Shown: positions 7,692 to 16,746 of the stretch, piece after piece
Layout of the letters: each line of letters opens with the position of its first letter
Position numbering within the stretch: the stretch's first letter is position 1
Source: Bacteroidota bacterium
Lineage (GTDB): Bacteria; Bacteroidota; Bacteroidia; Chitinophagales; Chitinophagaceae
Length of the DNA: 64,000 nt
Assembly: GCA_018266575.1 (NCBI GenBank)
Contig: JAFEAE010000019.1
Location: 1 to 64,000, forward strand
Reading direction: 5' to 3'
The notes under the pieces: generated by a model
The model's input: the letters and a program-made list of their open reading frames with translations, nothing else
Databases searched by the model: none
What the model was told of the DNA's origin: nothing
Program-made: the position numbers and the translations under genes

Positions 7692-8492
7692 GTGCGTATA
7701 ATATATAACACCTTAGTATTCCTGTCTGCAATTTTGCTTTGCAGCAGCTTCATTCCGGGATCATCAAACAAATGGAAATTAATATGGAGTGATGAGTTCA
7801 ATTATTCAGGAGTTCCCGATTCAACAAAATGGAATTACGATATCGGCACCGGCGAGGACGGCTGGGGCAACCATGAACTCGAATATTATACCAACCATCT
7901 TGCTAATGCCCGGGTTGAAAAAGGGAAACTTGTTATTGAAGCAAAAAAAGAAAATTTCCAGGGCATGAAATATACCTCTGCCCGATTAGTCACGAAGGGA
8001 AAAGCCGATTGGCAATTTGGAAAGATTGAAGTGCGTGCAAAACTTCCAAAAGGCAGAGGAACATGGCCTGCGATCTGGATGCTCGGCTCGACAACTCCAT
8101 TGCATTGGCCGGATGACGGCGAGATTGATATTATGGAACATGTTGGTTATGACCCGGGGAAAATCCATGCCACCATTCACTGCAAAAAATATAATAGTGG
8201 ATTGAATAATCATAAAACTGCAATTACCGATGTCCCGGATTTTGCAGATGCATTTCATATTTATTCGTTAGAATGGAATACAGACAGCCTGTGCATTTTT
8301 GTTGACGATAAAAAATATTTCACCTATGCAAACGAACATACCGGGCATGATGCATGGCCATATTCTCAACCAATGCACTTATTATTAAACATTGCAGTTG
8401 GCGGAGATTGGGGCGGACAAAAAGGAGTTGATGATTCGATATTTCCACAAAAAATGTTGGTGGATTATGTGCGGGTGTATCAGAAAGAATAA
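7692..8492 (+). CDS. Glycoside hydrolase family 16 (laminarinase-like beta-glucanase)
   Basis: The start is GTG at 7692, the only start codon before the signal peptide. A hydrophobic signal (residues about 5-17) ends at Cys17 in a lipobox-like ILLC, so it may be a lipoprotein. The GH16 active-site motif GEIDIMEHVG (two catalytic Glu) lies near residue 143, preceded by GRGTWPAIWML. The family hydrolyses beta-1,3 or beta-1,3/1,4 glucans. It is divergent from hisL and convergent with the next gene: their stop codons abut with no spacer. Confidence 0.93.
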   Translation: MRIIYNTLVFLSAILLCSSFIPGSSNKWKLIWSDEFNYSGVPDSTKWNYDIGTGEDGWGNHELEYYTNHLANARVEKGKLVIEAKKENFQGMKYTSARLVTKGKADWQFGKIEVRAKLPKGRGTWPAIWMLGSTTPLHWPDDGEIDIMEHVGYDPGKIHATIHCKKYNSGLNNHKTAITDVPDFADAFHIYSLEWNTDSLCIFVDDKKYFTYANEHTGHDAWPYSQPMHLLLNIAVGGDWGGQKGVDDSIFPQKMLVDYVRVYQKE

Positions 8493-8906
8493 TTAAGTCT
8501 TTCCGGATTCTTGACTGGCAGCTTTACTTTGCGACAATAGATTATTTATAGTATCAATTGTTTTCTGGTCGTTAAAAATAGTTTTGAGAATTTCAAAAAA
8601 ATCTTTTTCTGTTTGAATGTTATAAGACCGATTCAACAATTGACAAGTTATTAATAATGGGTACAGGAAAATATCGTGTTCTAAGGTTAAGAGTGAAAAA
8701 GAATAATTTCCTAAAAAAGGTGCAATTATATTGAAACGATATACAATAGTCTCCTTACCTGAAGCAGCACGACTTCCTGTAGCTATTTGCACTTTCAGCA
8801 AATTTTTCGATGCATTCTCCAAATACATAGCTTGTTCAAGCAAAACACTTTTTGGTGTTTTGATATCAGGTATATTTTCGAATGAAGGCCACAAATTATT
8901 ACTCAT
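8493..8906 (-). CDS. Hypothetical protein paired with an EEP-family gene
   Basis: This 137-aa protein is not recognised. It is predicted soluble and mostly helical, with a hydrophobic middle (PFLGNYSFSLLTLEHDIFLYPLLITCQLL) and a polar tail. It begins 3 bp after the stop codon of the endonuclease/phosphatase-like gene, indicating translational coupling. Its own stop codon abuts the stop of the convergent GH16 gene. It probably works with its partner; no function is proposed. Confidence 0.7.
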   Translation of the reverse strand: MSNNLWPSFENIPDIKTPKSVLLEQAMYLENASKNLLKVQIATGSRAASGKETIVYRFNIIAPFLGNYSFSLLTLEHDIFLYPLLITCQLLNRSYNIQTEKDFFEILKTIFNDQKTIDTINNLLSQSKAASQESGKT

Positions 8907-8909
8907 AAT

Positions 8910-9743
8910 TCAAATATTGTTTAGTTCAAATTGTATGGGTAAATGATCGCTGATTTTTTTATCAATAATCTGATTTCCCTTAACAAGTTCAAAATCTCCG
9001 ATTCTCGTAACAATCTCTAATGTTTCTTCAGCAAATATTGAATCTAACAAGGTTGGCCTAAATAAAACCTGATCAAATATATTCCAAAAGTAACAAATAG
9101 GTTTTGGGCTTTTGTAAAAAAAAGTGCCATGGACTTTCCCTCTACCTAATTCTCCAAAAAAACTCCACATCGGATTATAAAAATACTTATACTCCTTACC
9201 TTGCACAATTCGAAAATTTTCCTTCGCAGTTTTTTTATCAAATGTAGAATGAAACCCCGTAGTTTGAATCATACCTCTCTGAAAAGGATTCATATTAAAA
9301 TCACCAAGGACTACCGTATCAAAACAATTTGTTTGATTTTCTATTTCATCAATAACTTTTTTTACCTCATTTGAAAAAGCATCTTGATCCGCTTCATCGT
9401 AATATAATTTGCTTGGGAGATGAACTATAACAAAATTAATTTTTCTGCCAAGCGGTGACAAGAACTGCTTCACGGAGATTTTTCCTTCATCCCTTATGTC
9501 TACTAACAAATCCGTTGAAAATTTGATAAATATTTGAAAGAAATCGCTTACATATGGCTTGTAGTAATAATAAGCACTTCGTTCAGAATTTAATTGTAGA
9601 AGAATTTCTGCTGGATCTAAAATACATTCTAAAAGGATAAGAAAATCTATATCTTGTTCCTTAGCAAATAGCACTGCTTTTTCTAGTACACCTTTATTCT
9701 TATTTAAATTCCATAAACCAATTTTCATAAACTCTTTATTCAT
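8910..9743 (-). CDS. Endonuclease/exonuclease/phosphatase (EEP) superfamily protein
   Basis: The 277-aa product starts MNKEFMKIGLWNLNKNKG; a start at the second Met (9728) is also possible. It has EEP landmarks: the WNLN start strand, LLECI (Glu metal ligand), VVLGDFNMNPF (catalytic Asp and Asn) near residue 150, and a C-terminal SDHLP (catalytic His). Family members cleave phosphodiesters in nucleic acids, lipids or inositol phosphates. There is no signal peptide, so it should be cytoplasmic. It is coupled to the hypothetical gene that follows. Confidence 0.82.
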   Translation of the reverse strand: MNKEFMKIGLWNLNKNKGVLEKAVLFAKEQDIDFLILLECILDPAEILLQLNSERSAYYYYKPYVSDFFQIFIKFSTDLLVDIRDEGKISVKQFLSPLGRKINFVIVHLPSKLYYDEADQDAFSNEVKKVIDEIENQTNCFDTVVLGDFNMNPFQRGMIQTTGFHSTFDKKTAKENFRIVQGKEYKYFYNPMWSFFGELGRGKVHGTFFYKSPKPICYFWNIFDQVLFRPTLLDSIFAEETLEIVTRIGDFELVKGNQIIDKKISDHLPIQFELNNI

Positions 9744-9772
9744 TCTATAACCAAAATATAATTAACTTTTAC

Positions 9773-9806
9773 AAAATAAAAAAGCAGAAGAATAATCTTC
9801 TGCTTT
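9773..9806 (-). terminator. Rho-independent terminator of fsa
   Basis: On the minus strand AAGCAGAAG pairs with CTTCTGCTT around a short loop and is followed by a T-run. It sits about 24 nt after the fsa stop. Confidence 0.85.
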
Positions 9807-9829
9807 CTAAAAATACTATAAAAATATCC

Positions 9830-10483
9830 TTAGATAAATTTCTTCGAGTCTTCGATGAATTTTGCAAGGCCGATATCTGTTAACGGATGTTTCAATAACC
9901 CGAGGATAGAATCTAACGGGCATGTACAAATGTCTGCGCCTGCTTCTGCACAACGCACAATATGAAGCGGGTTGCGGATAGAAGCAGCAAGTATTTCTGT
10001 AGAAAATCCCTGGATGGAAAATATCTGTGCGATCTGGTCGATCAGTTGAACGCCATCCCAATTGCTGTCGTCAATTCTTCCGATAAATGGAGAAACAAAA
10101 TTTGCACCGGCTTTTGCAGCAACAATTGCCTGCCCTGCAGAAAAAATCAATGTGCAGTTTGTGCGTATCCCTTTGTCTGCAAAATATTTTATTGCTTTCA
10201 CTCCGTCTTTGATCATTGGTATTTTCACCACAATATTCGAAGCGATTGTTGCGAGGTCGTCACCTTCTTTGATCATTTCATCATACGTTGTAGCAGTAAC
10301 TTCAGCGCTGATATCGCCTTTTACGATATCACAAATTGCTTTGTAATGCGCCCTTACTGCCGCCGCCCCTTTAATTCCTTCTTTCGCCATCAGTGAAGGG
10401 TTAGTTGTTACCCCATCTAAAATCCCTAAATCGTTAGCTTCTTTGATCTGGGCAAGGTTTGCCGTATCAATAAAAAATTTCAT
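9830..10483 (-). CDS. fsa: Fructose-6-phosphate aldolase / TalC-type transaldolase
   Basis: The 217-aa product has the short-transaldolase pattern: MKFFIDTANLAQIKEA at the start, GILDGVTTNPSLMAKEG near residue 25, the Schiff-base lysine in IVVKIPMIKDG near residue 85, and HPLTDIGLAKF near the end. The length matches Fsa/TalC (about 215-220) rather than full TalB. It carries out aldol chemistry on fructose-6-phosphate or transaldolase exchange in the pentose phosphate pathway. It stands alone, with its own terminator. Confidence 0.93.
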   Translation of the reverse strand: MKFFIDTANLAQIKEANDLGILDGVTTNPSLMAKEGIKGAAAVRAHYKAICDIVKGDISAEVTATTYDEMIKEGDDLATIASNIVVKIPMIKDGVKAIKYFADKGIRTNCTLIFSAGQAIVAAKAGANFVSPFIGRIDDSNWDGVQLIDQIAQIFSIQGFSTEILAASIRNPLHIVRCAEAGADICTCPLDSILGLLKHPLTDIGLAKFIEDSKKFI

Positions 10484-10517
10484 GATTACCTGGTATTAAT
10501 TGAAAAAAATAAAAAAA

Positions 10518-10611
10518 GGCAAGTTACTTACATCGCACCGCTACGACCACCTACCCTTGCTACCTTCCGGCCCTGGGGGATTCAGCAGGAGCTGGTCGTA
10601 TAAGACTTGCC
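10518..10611 (-). ncRNA. ffs: Bacterial signal recognition particle RNA (4.5S-type)
   Basis: The minus strand contains the conserved SRP domain IV core, GGGCCGGAAGGTAGCAAGGG. Flanking bases fold into a long rod: GGCAAGT at the 5' end pairs with ACTTGCC at the 3' end, and ACGACCAGCTCC pairs with the GGTGGTCGT side. The length of about 94 nt fits a short bacterial SRP RNA. With Ffh it targets membrane and secreted proteins. A consensus promoter sits directly upstream. Confidence 0.93.
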
Positions 10612-10614
10612 GCC

Positions 10615-10623
10615 GCAAAGATA
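10615..10623 (-). promoter_or_regulatory. Predicted -7 box of the SRP RNA gene
   Basis: TATCTTTGC on the minus strand matches TAnnTTTGC and ends three bases before the predicted RNA 5' end. The -33 region falls in the adjacent heptamer repeat and is not a clear TTTG. Confidence 0.6.
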
Positions 10624-10625
10624 GG

Positions 10626-10706
10626 GGATAATGAATAATTGATAATGAACAATGGATAATTGTTAAATTTTAATTGTCAATTATCCATTATCAATTGTCA
10701 ATTCCC
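10626..10706. repeat. Heptamer inverted repeat between the T9SS plug gene and ffs
   Basis: The left arm (10626-10662) is five consecutive seven-base units of the form nnATAAT, e.g. GGATAAT GAATAAT. The right arm (10678-10706) holds the complementary units and runs over the TGA stop (10698-10700) of the plug-protein gene. The best stem pairs CAATGGATAATTG with CAATTATCCATTA, 12 of 13. Confidence 0.75.
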
Positions 10707-11981
10707 TTTTCCTGTAAGCGTATTCAGCTTTGTCATTCCAACCAATTCGTCTGTGCGTCCACCTAATTGACGATAATAAACTAATATGGTGTAGTCGTTT
10801 TCCGTTTCCAGGTGATTGCCTTCTGTAAATTCAAACGAAGAAGCGTGTTGCGGATCATTTTTATCGATCGTTACATACGCATAATTATAATACCCCTGTT
10901 TTAAAAACAATGAACATTCATACACTCCCCTATCAGGATTAAAAATCATTTTTGTTGAATCATTAAATTCATAACCTGTCAACTCTCCAAAAATATAAAT
11001 GTCTTTATCGGCAAATGCATTTCGTCCCGGCGGCACAAATGTAAACCGCACAGTTGCATAATCTGTTTGCCAGAACAGGTTAATGCTTTCTGTAGTTTGC
11101 GTATAAAATAGACCGTTAAAATCTTTATAATAATAATAGATCGTTGCAGACCGGTCGCCATCCGGTTTCATGATCAGTTCCGTTGATGTGTTCGAATAAT
11201 TCCCTCTCTGTACACGGTCACTTTGATAACGAAAACTGCTTTGCAGGTCGAGCCAGCGCCACTCATTACCACCGGGGAAAACATAACCATCGTCGCTGTT
11301 GAATTGCAATATATTTCCGGTAGCAATGCTTGGCTGCAGGTCGTGCATTGCATTATCCCAACGATTGTTTTGCAATATCCAGACTTTCACCTGCTGAAAA
11401 GCGCTGTTTACATTCAACGCCTTTGTGTTCACCGAAAATTGAAATTTCTGATGTGAATGCGAAACTGCAGGATTGAATGGTTGTAAAATTTGTGCTGAGA
11501 TAGCTGCAACATTATCTACCACCAAAAAGCGCCGCGTAAATGCAAGTTGCGAAGTATCGCCATTAATGAAAACTTTTAAAATATAATTCCCGGATTTGAT
11601 AGGAACACAATTTTTGTCAGGAAGTATTGCCTGGTAATGCGTGTATTTCGTCAAAGCATAAGAAGAAAACTGGTAATCGCTGATATGTATTTGTGAAAAG
11701 CCGCGAATGTAATCAAATTCACTCACCAAAGCTGGTGTCCAGTCTGCATTGCACAATTGGTAAGTGTACGAATAACTTTTTACATCGTTGTCCAAATCAT
11801 CAAAATGCAATTCCAGTTGGTCGCTGCTGTTTAAGTTAAGAACAGGGTATTCCAATTGGTTACCATATACAAAAAATTTTACCGTTTTAATATTAGGCGA
11901 AAATATCCAGTCTGCCAGTTGTGCGTTACCGTATGAGAAAGCAATGCAACAGGTTATTATCAAAAAATATTTAATTCGCAT
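10698..11981 (-). CDS. Type IX secretion plug protein (DUF5103 family)
   Basis: The 427-aa product has a cleavable signal peptide (about residues 1-20, ending GNAQ) and then the DUF5103 pattern: PNIKTVKFFVYGNQLEYPVLNLNSSDQLELHFDDL and YQLCNADWTPA near residue 75, with the C-terminal FGELTGYEFNDSTKMIFN segment. Homologues block the periplasmic side of the giant SprA channel of the type IX secretion system. The role here is by family. Its last codons overlap the heptamer inverted repeat. Confidence 0.85.
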   Translation of the reverse strand: MRIKYFLIITCCIAFSYGNAQLADWIFSPNIKTVKFFVYGNQLEYPVLNLNSSDQLELHFDDLDNDVKSYSYTYQLCNADWTPALVSEFDYIRGFSQIHISDYQFSSYALTKYTHYQAILPDKNCVPIKSGNYILKVFINGDTSQLAFTRRFLVVDNVAAISAQILQPFNPAVSHSHQKFQFSVNTKALNVNSAFQQVKVWILQNNRWDNAMHDLQPSIATGNILQFNSDDGYVFPGGNEWRWLDLQSSFRYQSDRVQRGNYSNTSTELIMKPDGDRSATIYYYYKDFNGLFYTQTTESINLFWQTDYATVRFTFVPPGRNAFADKDIYIFGELTGYEFNDSTKMIFNPDRGVYECSLFLKQGYYNYAYVTIDKNDPQHASSFEFTEGNHLETENDYTILVYYRQLGGRTDELVGMTKLNTLTGKGN

Positions 11982-12091
11982 ATTTCAATGAATAAGAGTT
12001 CAGGAAAGCTATATAATGTTTCTGCAAAAAGCAAAAAACTTTTACCACGTACCTTTACACAACTTATTTTTGATCACCAAAATCATGCCGC

Positions 12092-13321
12092 GTGAATGTA
12101 TCGGCTTTTATTGCAAAACGGGTTGCCCTTAACCGGCAACATTCTTTTTCCCGCTTTATAATCAGGCTGGCAATTGCTGCTACGGTCATAAGTGTTGCCG
12201 CAATGTTGCTGACCGTTGCCTTTACTAACGGTTTCCAGTATGCGATAAGCCAGAAAGTGTTCAGTTTCTGGGGAAATATCCGTGTTCAACGATATGAACC
12301 AGATAAAGTATCCATCGCTGAAGAAACTCCGATACAGGTGAATGATACCGTGCTCAACCTTCTTCATTCCAATAAAAATATTAAAAGCATCCAGGCATTC
12401 GGAACAAAAAATGCCATTGTAAAAGGGCCGGAAAGCATTGAAGGCGTTTTATTGAAAGGTGTGGAGAAAAGTTATGATTTCAGCAATGTAAATACTTTTT
12501 TGAAAAGCGGAAGATGGATCAATTTCCCCGATACTGGATATAGCAATGAGATCAATTTGTCGGCTTATACCGCAAACCAACTTAAACTGAAAGTGAATGA
12601 TAAAGTGTTTGTTTATTTTATTCAGACTGATGGTTCACGGAGAGTGCGGCAAATGACTGTTGCAGGAATTTTTAAAACAGGTATTGAAGATTATGATAAG
12701 TTGATTGCAGTCTGCGACCTTGCCCTTATTCAACGATTGAACAACTGGAACAAAAATGAAATCGGCGGATACGAAATATTTGTAAAAGATATAAGCAAGA
12801 TCGATTCTGTAAACAATGAAATGTTACGTGAATTGCCACAGGAATGGAACAGCCGCACCATCATGGATGTTTATCAGAATATTTTTGACTGGCTGAACCT
12901 GCAGGATAAAACAATTGCTATCGTTATTATTATTATGACGATCGTTGCCATTCTTAACCTTATAACCTGTTTATTAATTCTCGCCCTTGAAAGAACGCAC
13001 ATGGTCGGGATTTTAAAAGCCATCGGGGCAAGAGATTCAACCGTGCAAAGAATATTTTTATATCATGGCGCCATCATTACCGTGAGCGGGATTATGCTTG
13101 GGAATATTTTCGGCTTATTGATTTGCTGGCTGCAACAAAAATATGGCTTCATTACACTTCCGGAAGAATCGTATTTTATTTCCAAAGCCATTGTCAAGCT
13201 GGAATGGTGGCATGTTGCCTTGATCAATGCCGGCACATTCATCACCTGTTTTCTCACTTTAATTATCCCAACAATTATTATAAGAAAAATGCAACCGGTG
13301 AAGGCGATACGGTTCAGGTAG
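12092..13321 (+). CDS. FtsX-type ABC transporter permease (LolC/E-like)
   Basis: The start is GTG at 12092, because a stop lies just upstream in frame and no ATG intervenes. The 409-aa product has one N-terminal membrane helix (about 22-45), a large periplasmic MacB-like domain (about 50-270), and three C-terminal helices (about 275-300, 320-345 and 370-400) with the FtsX pattern ERTHMVGILKAIGA. This is the LolC/E layout used to extract lipoproteins or similar cargo from the inner membrane. No ATPase partner is adjacent, so the function within the superfamily is open. Confidence 0.88.
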   Translation: MNVSAFIAKRVALNRQHSFSRFIIRLAIAATVISVAAMLLTVAFTNGFQYAISQKVFSFWGNIRVQRYEPDKVSIAEETPIQVNDTVLNLLHSNKNIKSIQAFGTKNAIVKGPESIEGVLLKGVEKSYDFSNVNTFLKSGRWINFPDTGYSNEINLSAYTANQLKLKVNDKVFVYFIQTDGSRRVRQMTVAGIFKTGIEDYDKLIAVCDLALIQRLNNWNKNEIGGYEIFVKDISKIDSVNNEMLRELPQEWNSRTIMDVYQNIFDWLNLQDKTIAIVIIIMTIVAILNLITCLLILALERTHMVGILKAIGARDSTVQRIFLYHGAIITVSGIMLGNIFGLLICWLQQKYGFITLPEESYFISKAIVKLEWWHVALINAGTFITCFLTLIIPTIIIRKMQPVKAIRFR

Positions 13322-13326
13322 CAAAA

Positions 13327-13420
13327 AGTGAGATGTGAGAAGTAAGCAGAGAGCAGTGAACAGTAAGCGATATTAAAATCGAAGCCCGTTGCAGTTTATT
13401 GCTTACTGTTCACTGCTCAC
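13327..13420. repeat. Heptamer inverted repeat between convergent genes
   Basis: Positions 13327-13368 are six uninterrupted seven-base units (for example AGTAAGC AGAGAGC). The last 18 bases, 13351-13368, are perfectly complementary to 13401-13418. The right arm covers the trmH-like stop codon (13417-13419). It lies between two convergent genes, so it could end both transcripts. Confidence 0.85.
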
Positions 13421-14160
13421 AACAAATGCGATAAAATAATTCCCGCCGCTACTGCAGCATTCAACGACTCGGCTTTTCCTTTTTTAGGGATTGTGATCTG
13501 ATGTTTGGCTAACTGAAGTATATCTTTTCCGATCCCTTTTGATTCATTGCCGATAATGATCAATCCATTTTTTATCTTATCCATTTCAACAACATTTTCA
13601 CCCCCTAACGTTGCCGCATACACGGGAACCGTTGAATGATCAGCGAGAAATCTTTTTAAATTTTTATACCTCACATCTACCCTGCCGATACTCCCCATAG
13701 TTGATTGAATTACTTTTGGGTTGAAAACATCCGCAGTATCTTCACTGCAGATAATTGTTTTCATTCCAAACCAGTCTGCAATCCGCACGATCGTTCCGAG
13801 ATTTCCCGGATCCTGGATACCATCCAGCACAAGGCTGACATTATCTTTAATATTAGTTTCTTCATGAACAGGTTTTTTAAAAACAGCAAGTACGTCATTT
13901 GGGGTTGTATGAAACGATATTCTTTCTAATTCTTTTTCACTAACGCCACTAATTACATTCTTTAACGATAATTGTCCGATCAATGTTTCGTTTTCGGCAA
14001 TCCATTCTTTTCCGGCAAAAATGCTTACCGGTTTTACATTCGTTGCATGCAATAATTCGTTAATTATCTTTGGCCCTTCAGCTACAAAAACGTTTTCATT
14101 ATCCCTGAATTTTTTCTGGCTCAAACTTTGAATATATTTGACCTGAGATTTTACCAGCAT
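13417..14160 (-). CDS. TrmH/SpoU-family RNA 2'-O-methyltransferase
   Basis: The 247-aa product has an N-terminal substrate-binding part (SpoU_sub_bind-like, MLVKSQVKYIQSLSQKKFRDNENVFVAEG) and the three SPOUT knot motifs: DGIQDPGNLGTIVRIADWFG near residue 113, GLIIIGNESKGIG near 197, and IPKKGKAESLNAAVAAGIIL at the end. It methylates ribose in rRNA or tRNA with SAM; the exact target (such as G2251-type or tRNA G18) cannot be told. It is divergent from the tamL-like gene. Confidence 0.92.
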   Translation of the reverse strand: MLVKSQVKYIQSLSQKKFRDNENVFVAEGPKIINELLHATNVKPVSIFAGKEWIAENETLIGQLSLKNVISGVSEKELERISFHTTPNDVLAVFKKPVHEETNIKDNVSLVLDGIQDPGNLGTIVRIADWFGMKTIICSEDTADVFNPKVIQSTMGSIGRVDVRYKNLKRFLADHSTVPVYAATLGGENVVEMDKIKNGLIIIGNESKGIGKDILQLAKHQITIPKKGKAESLNAAVAAGIILSHLL

Positions 14161-14278
14161 TATCTTTGATTTATTCGGTACTATTTTTTGAATTTGCTTT
14201 GCAAAAAAAGATAATCGTAATGCTTATTTGCAAAGCAATTTTATATCAGGAATCCGTAAAAAACAGTTAACCGCTATT

Positions 14279-16678
14279 ATGCAGTATGGCAGGCAAGTTA
14301 CAGCATCTTTCATCAACACCGCAGTTGCATTGCTGCTTGCATGGGTACTATTCTGTGTTTCCTGTACTATTCCCAGGTATTATGAATTCAAAAAGCCGTT
14401 TGTTTATAAAACATCTATTCATGTAGAGGGCGACCTTAAAAAAGATGAAAAAGAAAACCTTGAGCTGAAATTAAACAACCAGCTTGATGACAGCATGCGG
14501 GTTCGGACGGTATTCACATTAAGCCGCTTCTACAAACCGGATAATAAAAAAAAGAGATCATTTTTCCCCGTTTTCTACCGGGAATTAGCTCCGCCACCGG
14601 CATTCGACACCGCGAATATAGGCCGTTCAAAAGCGTTCATGATCATACTGCTGAATTCATTGGGTTATTATACCCCTGTTGTTACAGATACATTTCGCAT
14701 AGATTCTCTGGGCAAACAATACCGGGCTTTTGTAGATTTCTACGTTTCACTCGGCAAAAATTTAAAACTTGATTCTGTGGGATACAGCCTGCAAACCCCC
14801 GAGCTGCAGGCATTGGTTATGCAAAACATTGATCAATCACTATTGAAAAAAGGAAAACCCTATTCAAAACAAATTATCGCTTCTGAATTGGACCGGATAA
14901 TTGATTTGTTCCGCAATAATGGTTATTACAAATTTTCGATAAAAGATATTTATGCGGAAACGGACACTGTTGCTGCTGCGCTCATAGATCCGGCATTGGA
15001 CCCTTTTCAACAGGCAAAATTGCTGGAAGAATTAAAAAGGAGAAGAGAAAACCCAACGATCAATGTAATTATAAAACAACGGCCGGTATCGGATTCGTCC
15101 AACATCACAAAATATTATGTTGGAAAGGTTACTGTTTACCCGGACTTATCATTAGTGGAAGATTCGAGTGTTGTGCATAAAAATGATACTGTTGTTCAAA
15201 ATGGCATTACAATCATTTCACGGCAAAATAAATTCAAGCCGTCTTTTCTTGCAAAAAATGTCTACCTGAGGCCCGGAAGGCTTTTCAAACAAGATAATTA
15301 TTACAGAACGCTTAATCGTTTCAATACGCAATTAGGCGCCTGGCAAAATGCAGCGATTGACCTTAATGAATCTGATACTAATGATACGTTGCTGAATGCA
15401 GCTTTGCGGCTATATCCTGCAAGAAAACAACGCATCAGTTATAGCCTGGAAGCCAGCCGTAATACAAACGATATCCTTACCACAGCAAATTTATTTGGCA
15501 TCGGTTTGAATGTAGGTTTGCGCGACCGCAATGCATATAAACAATCCGTGCAAACTACCACCAATGTACGCGGCGGTATTGAACTGGGATCGAATTTTAT
15601 CCAGACAGAACAAGCCAGTGTATCCCACAATATTTATTTCCCGCAATTCATCATTCCGTTTGTAAAAAAAACAAGGGAATGGAGGTCCGATAACCCGCAT
15701 ACGATCCTTAACCTGAATGCTTCGTATACAGATAGGCGTGACTTTTTTACTTTGAAAGCTGTTAGCGCCTCGTGGGGATATCAATGGTCAAAAACAAATA
15801 AAGAAAAAACAAAAACACAGAGCTATCTTTTTAATCCCATCAATGTTGAATTTGCAGGTTTGCATAAGATCGGCGACAGTTTGCAGAAATTAATTGATAG
15901 TATCCCTTCATTAAATGAAGCATTCAAAACCGGCTTGATCATCGGTAATCAATTTGTATACAGTGTAGTGAAACAAAATGATAACCACATTAATTTCTGG
16001 AGAATGACACTGGAACAAAGTGGCGCATTGCTTGGCTTGATCAAAACAATAAACATGGGCGACCTGAGGCGCTTTGTAAAAGCAGATATTGAATACCGTC
16101 ATCATATTGAATACCGTACAACTGAACTGGCGATGCGGGCTTTCGCCGGTGGTGGAATTGCCTATGGGCATGGATTAGGAACAAATCAAACACTTCCCTT
16201 TTATAAAGCATATTGGTCAGGCGGGCCAAACAGTATGCGTGGATGGCAGGTGAGGCAATTGGGCCTGGGTTCTTCGCCATTTTACAATATTTATGATACA
16301 GGAAGAATTAATAAGATAGACCGTTTTGGCGATGTGCAGCTGGAAGGAAATATCGAGTATAGGTTCCCGTTAGGAACGGTGTTTACCGTGAAAGTTAAAA
16401 GTGCAATTTTTGCAGATTTTGGAAACATCTGGGACAGGAGGCCGATTGACAGTACCCAAAATGCGCAGGGCAGCGATTTCAATATCGGAAGGTTTTACAA
16501 AGAATTTGCTGCGGATGTAGGCACAGGATTAAGATTGGATTTTGATTATTTTATTATACGCTTGGACTGGGCTTACAGAATTCGCGATCCGCAACGCCCC
16601 GATTATCCCAATCGATGGTTTTATGATATGCGTTTGGCAGACGGAACTTTTCAGCTTGGGATAGGTTATCCGTTTTAG
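14279..16678 (+). CDS. TamL-like lipidated BamA/TamA-family outer-membrane protein
   Basis: The start was set at ATG 14279; an upstream TTG frame adds 17 residues. The 799-aa product has a signal ending in a lipobox-like CVSC (about residues 25-28), then POTRA-like domains and a C-terminal 16-stranded Omp85 barrel. The barrel shows the loop-6 motif GGPNSMRGW near residue 665, equivalent to VRGF/Y, and ends in an aromatic (GIGYPF). Lipidated TamA homologues (TamL) occur in Bacteroidota, usually next to tamB. No tamB is next to it here; truB follows on the other strand. It probably helps insert or traffic outer-membrane material. Confidence 0.85.
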   Translation: MQYGRQVTASFINTAVALLLAWVLFCVSCTIPRYYEFKKPFVYKTSIHVEGDLKKDEKENLELKLNNQLDDSMRVRTVFTLSRFYKPDNKKKRSFFPVFYRELAPPPAFDTANIGRSKAFMIILLNSLGYYTPVVTDTFRIDSLGKQYRAFVDFYVSLGKNLKLDSVGYSLQTPELQALVMQNIDQSLLKKGKPYSKQIIASELDRIIDLFRNNGYYKFSIKDIYAETDTVAAALIDPALDPFQQAKLLEELKRRRENPTINVIIKQRPVSDSSNITKYYVGKVTVYPDLSLVEDSSVVHKNDTVVQNGITIISRQNKFKPSFLAKNVYLRPGRLFKQDNYYRTLNRFNTQLGAWQNAAIDLNESDTNDTLLNAALRLYPARKQRISYSLEASRNTNDILTTANLFGIGLNVGLRDRNAYKQSVQTTTNVRGGIELGSNFIQTEQASVSHNIYFPQFIIPFVKKTREWRSDNPHTILNLNASYTDRRDFFTLKAVSASWGYQWSKTNKEKTKTQSYLFNPINVEFAGLHKIGDSLQKLIDSIPSLNEAFKTGLIIGNQFVYSVVKQNDNHINFWRMTLEQSGALLGLIKTINMGDLRRFVKADIEYRHHIEYRTTELAMRAFAGGGIAYGHGLGTNQTLPFYKAYWSGGPNSMRGWQVRQLGLGSSPFYNIYDTGRINKIDRFGDVQLEGNIEYRFPLGTVFTVKVKSAIFADFGNIWDRRPIDSTQNAQGSDFNIGRFYKEFAADVGTGLRLDFDYFIIRLDWAYRIRDPQRPDYPNRWFYDMRLADGTFQLGIGYPF

Positions 16679-16746
16679 CAATTAATAATTAAGAATGGAT
16701 AATTATTAATTTTTTCTGTGAATCATTATCAATTATCCATTGTCAA
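16679..16746. repeat. Heptamer inverted repeat between tamL and truB
   Basis: The left arm, starting right after the tamL stop, contains units such as GAATGGA TAATTAT. The right arm (about 16720-16746) reads in reverse as AATTGAC AATGGAT. AATGGATAATTATTAAT pairs with the right arm at 15 of 17 positions. The arm runs across the truB stop codon (16729-16731). Confidence 0.72.
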
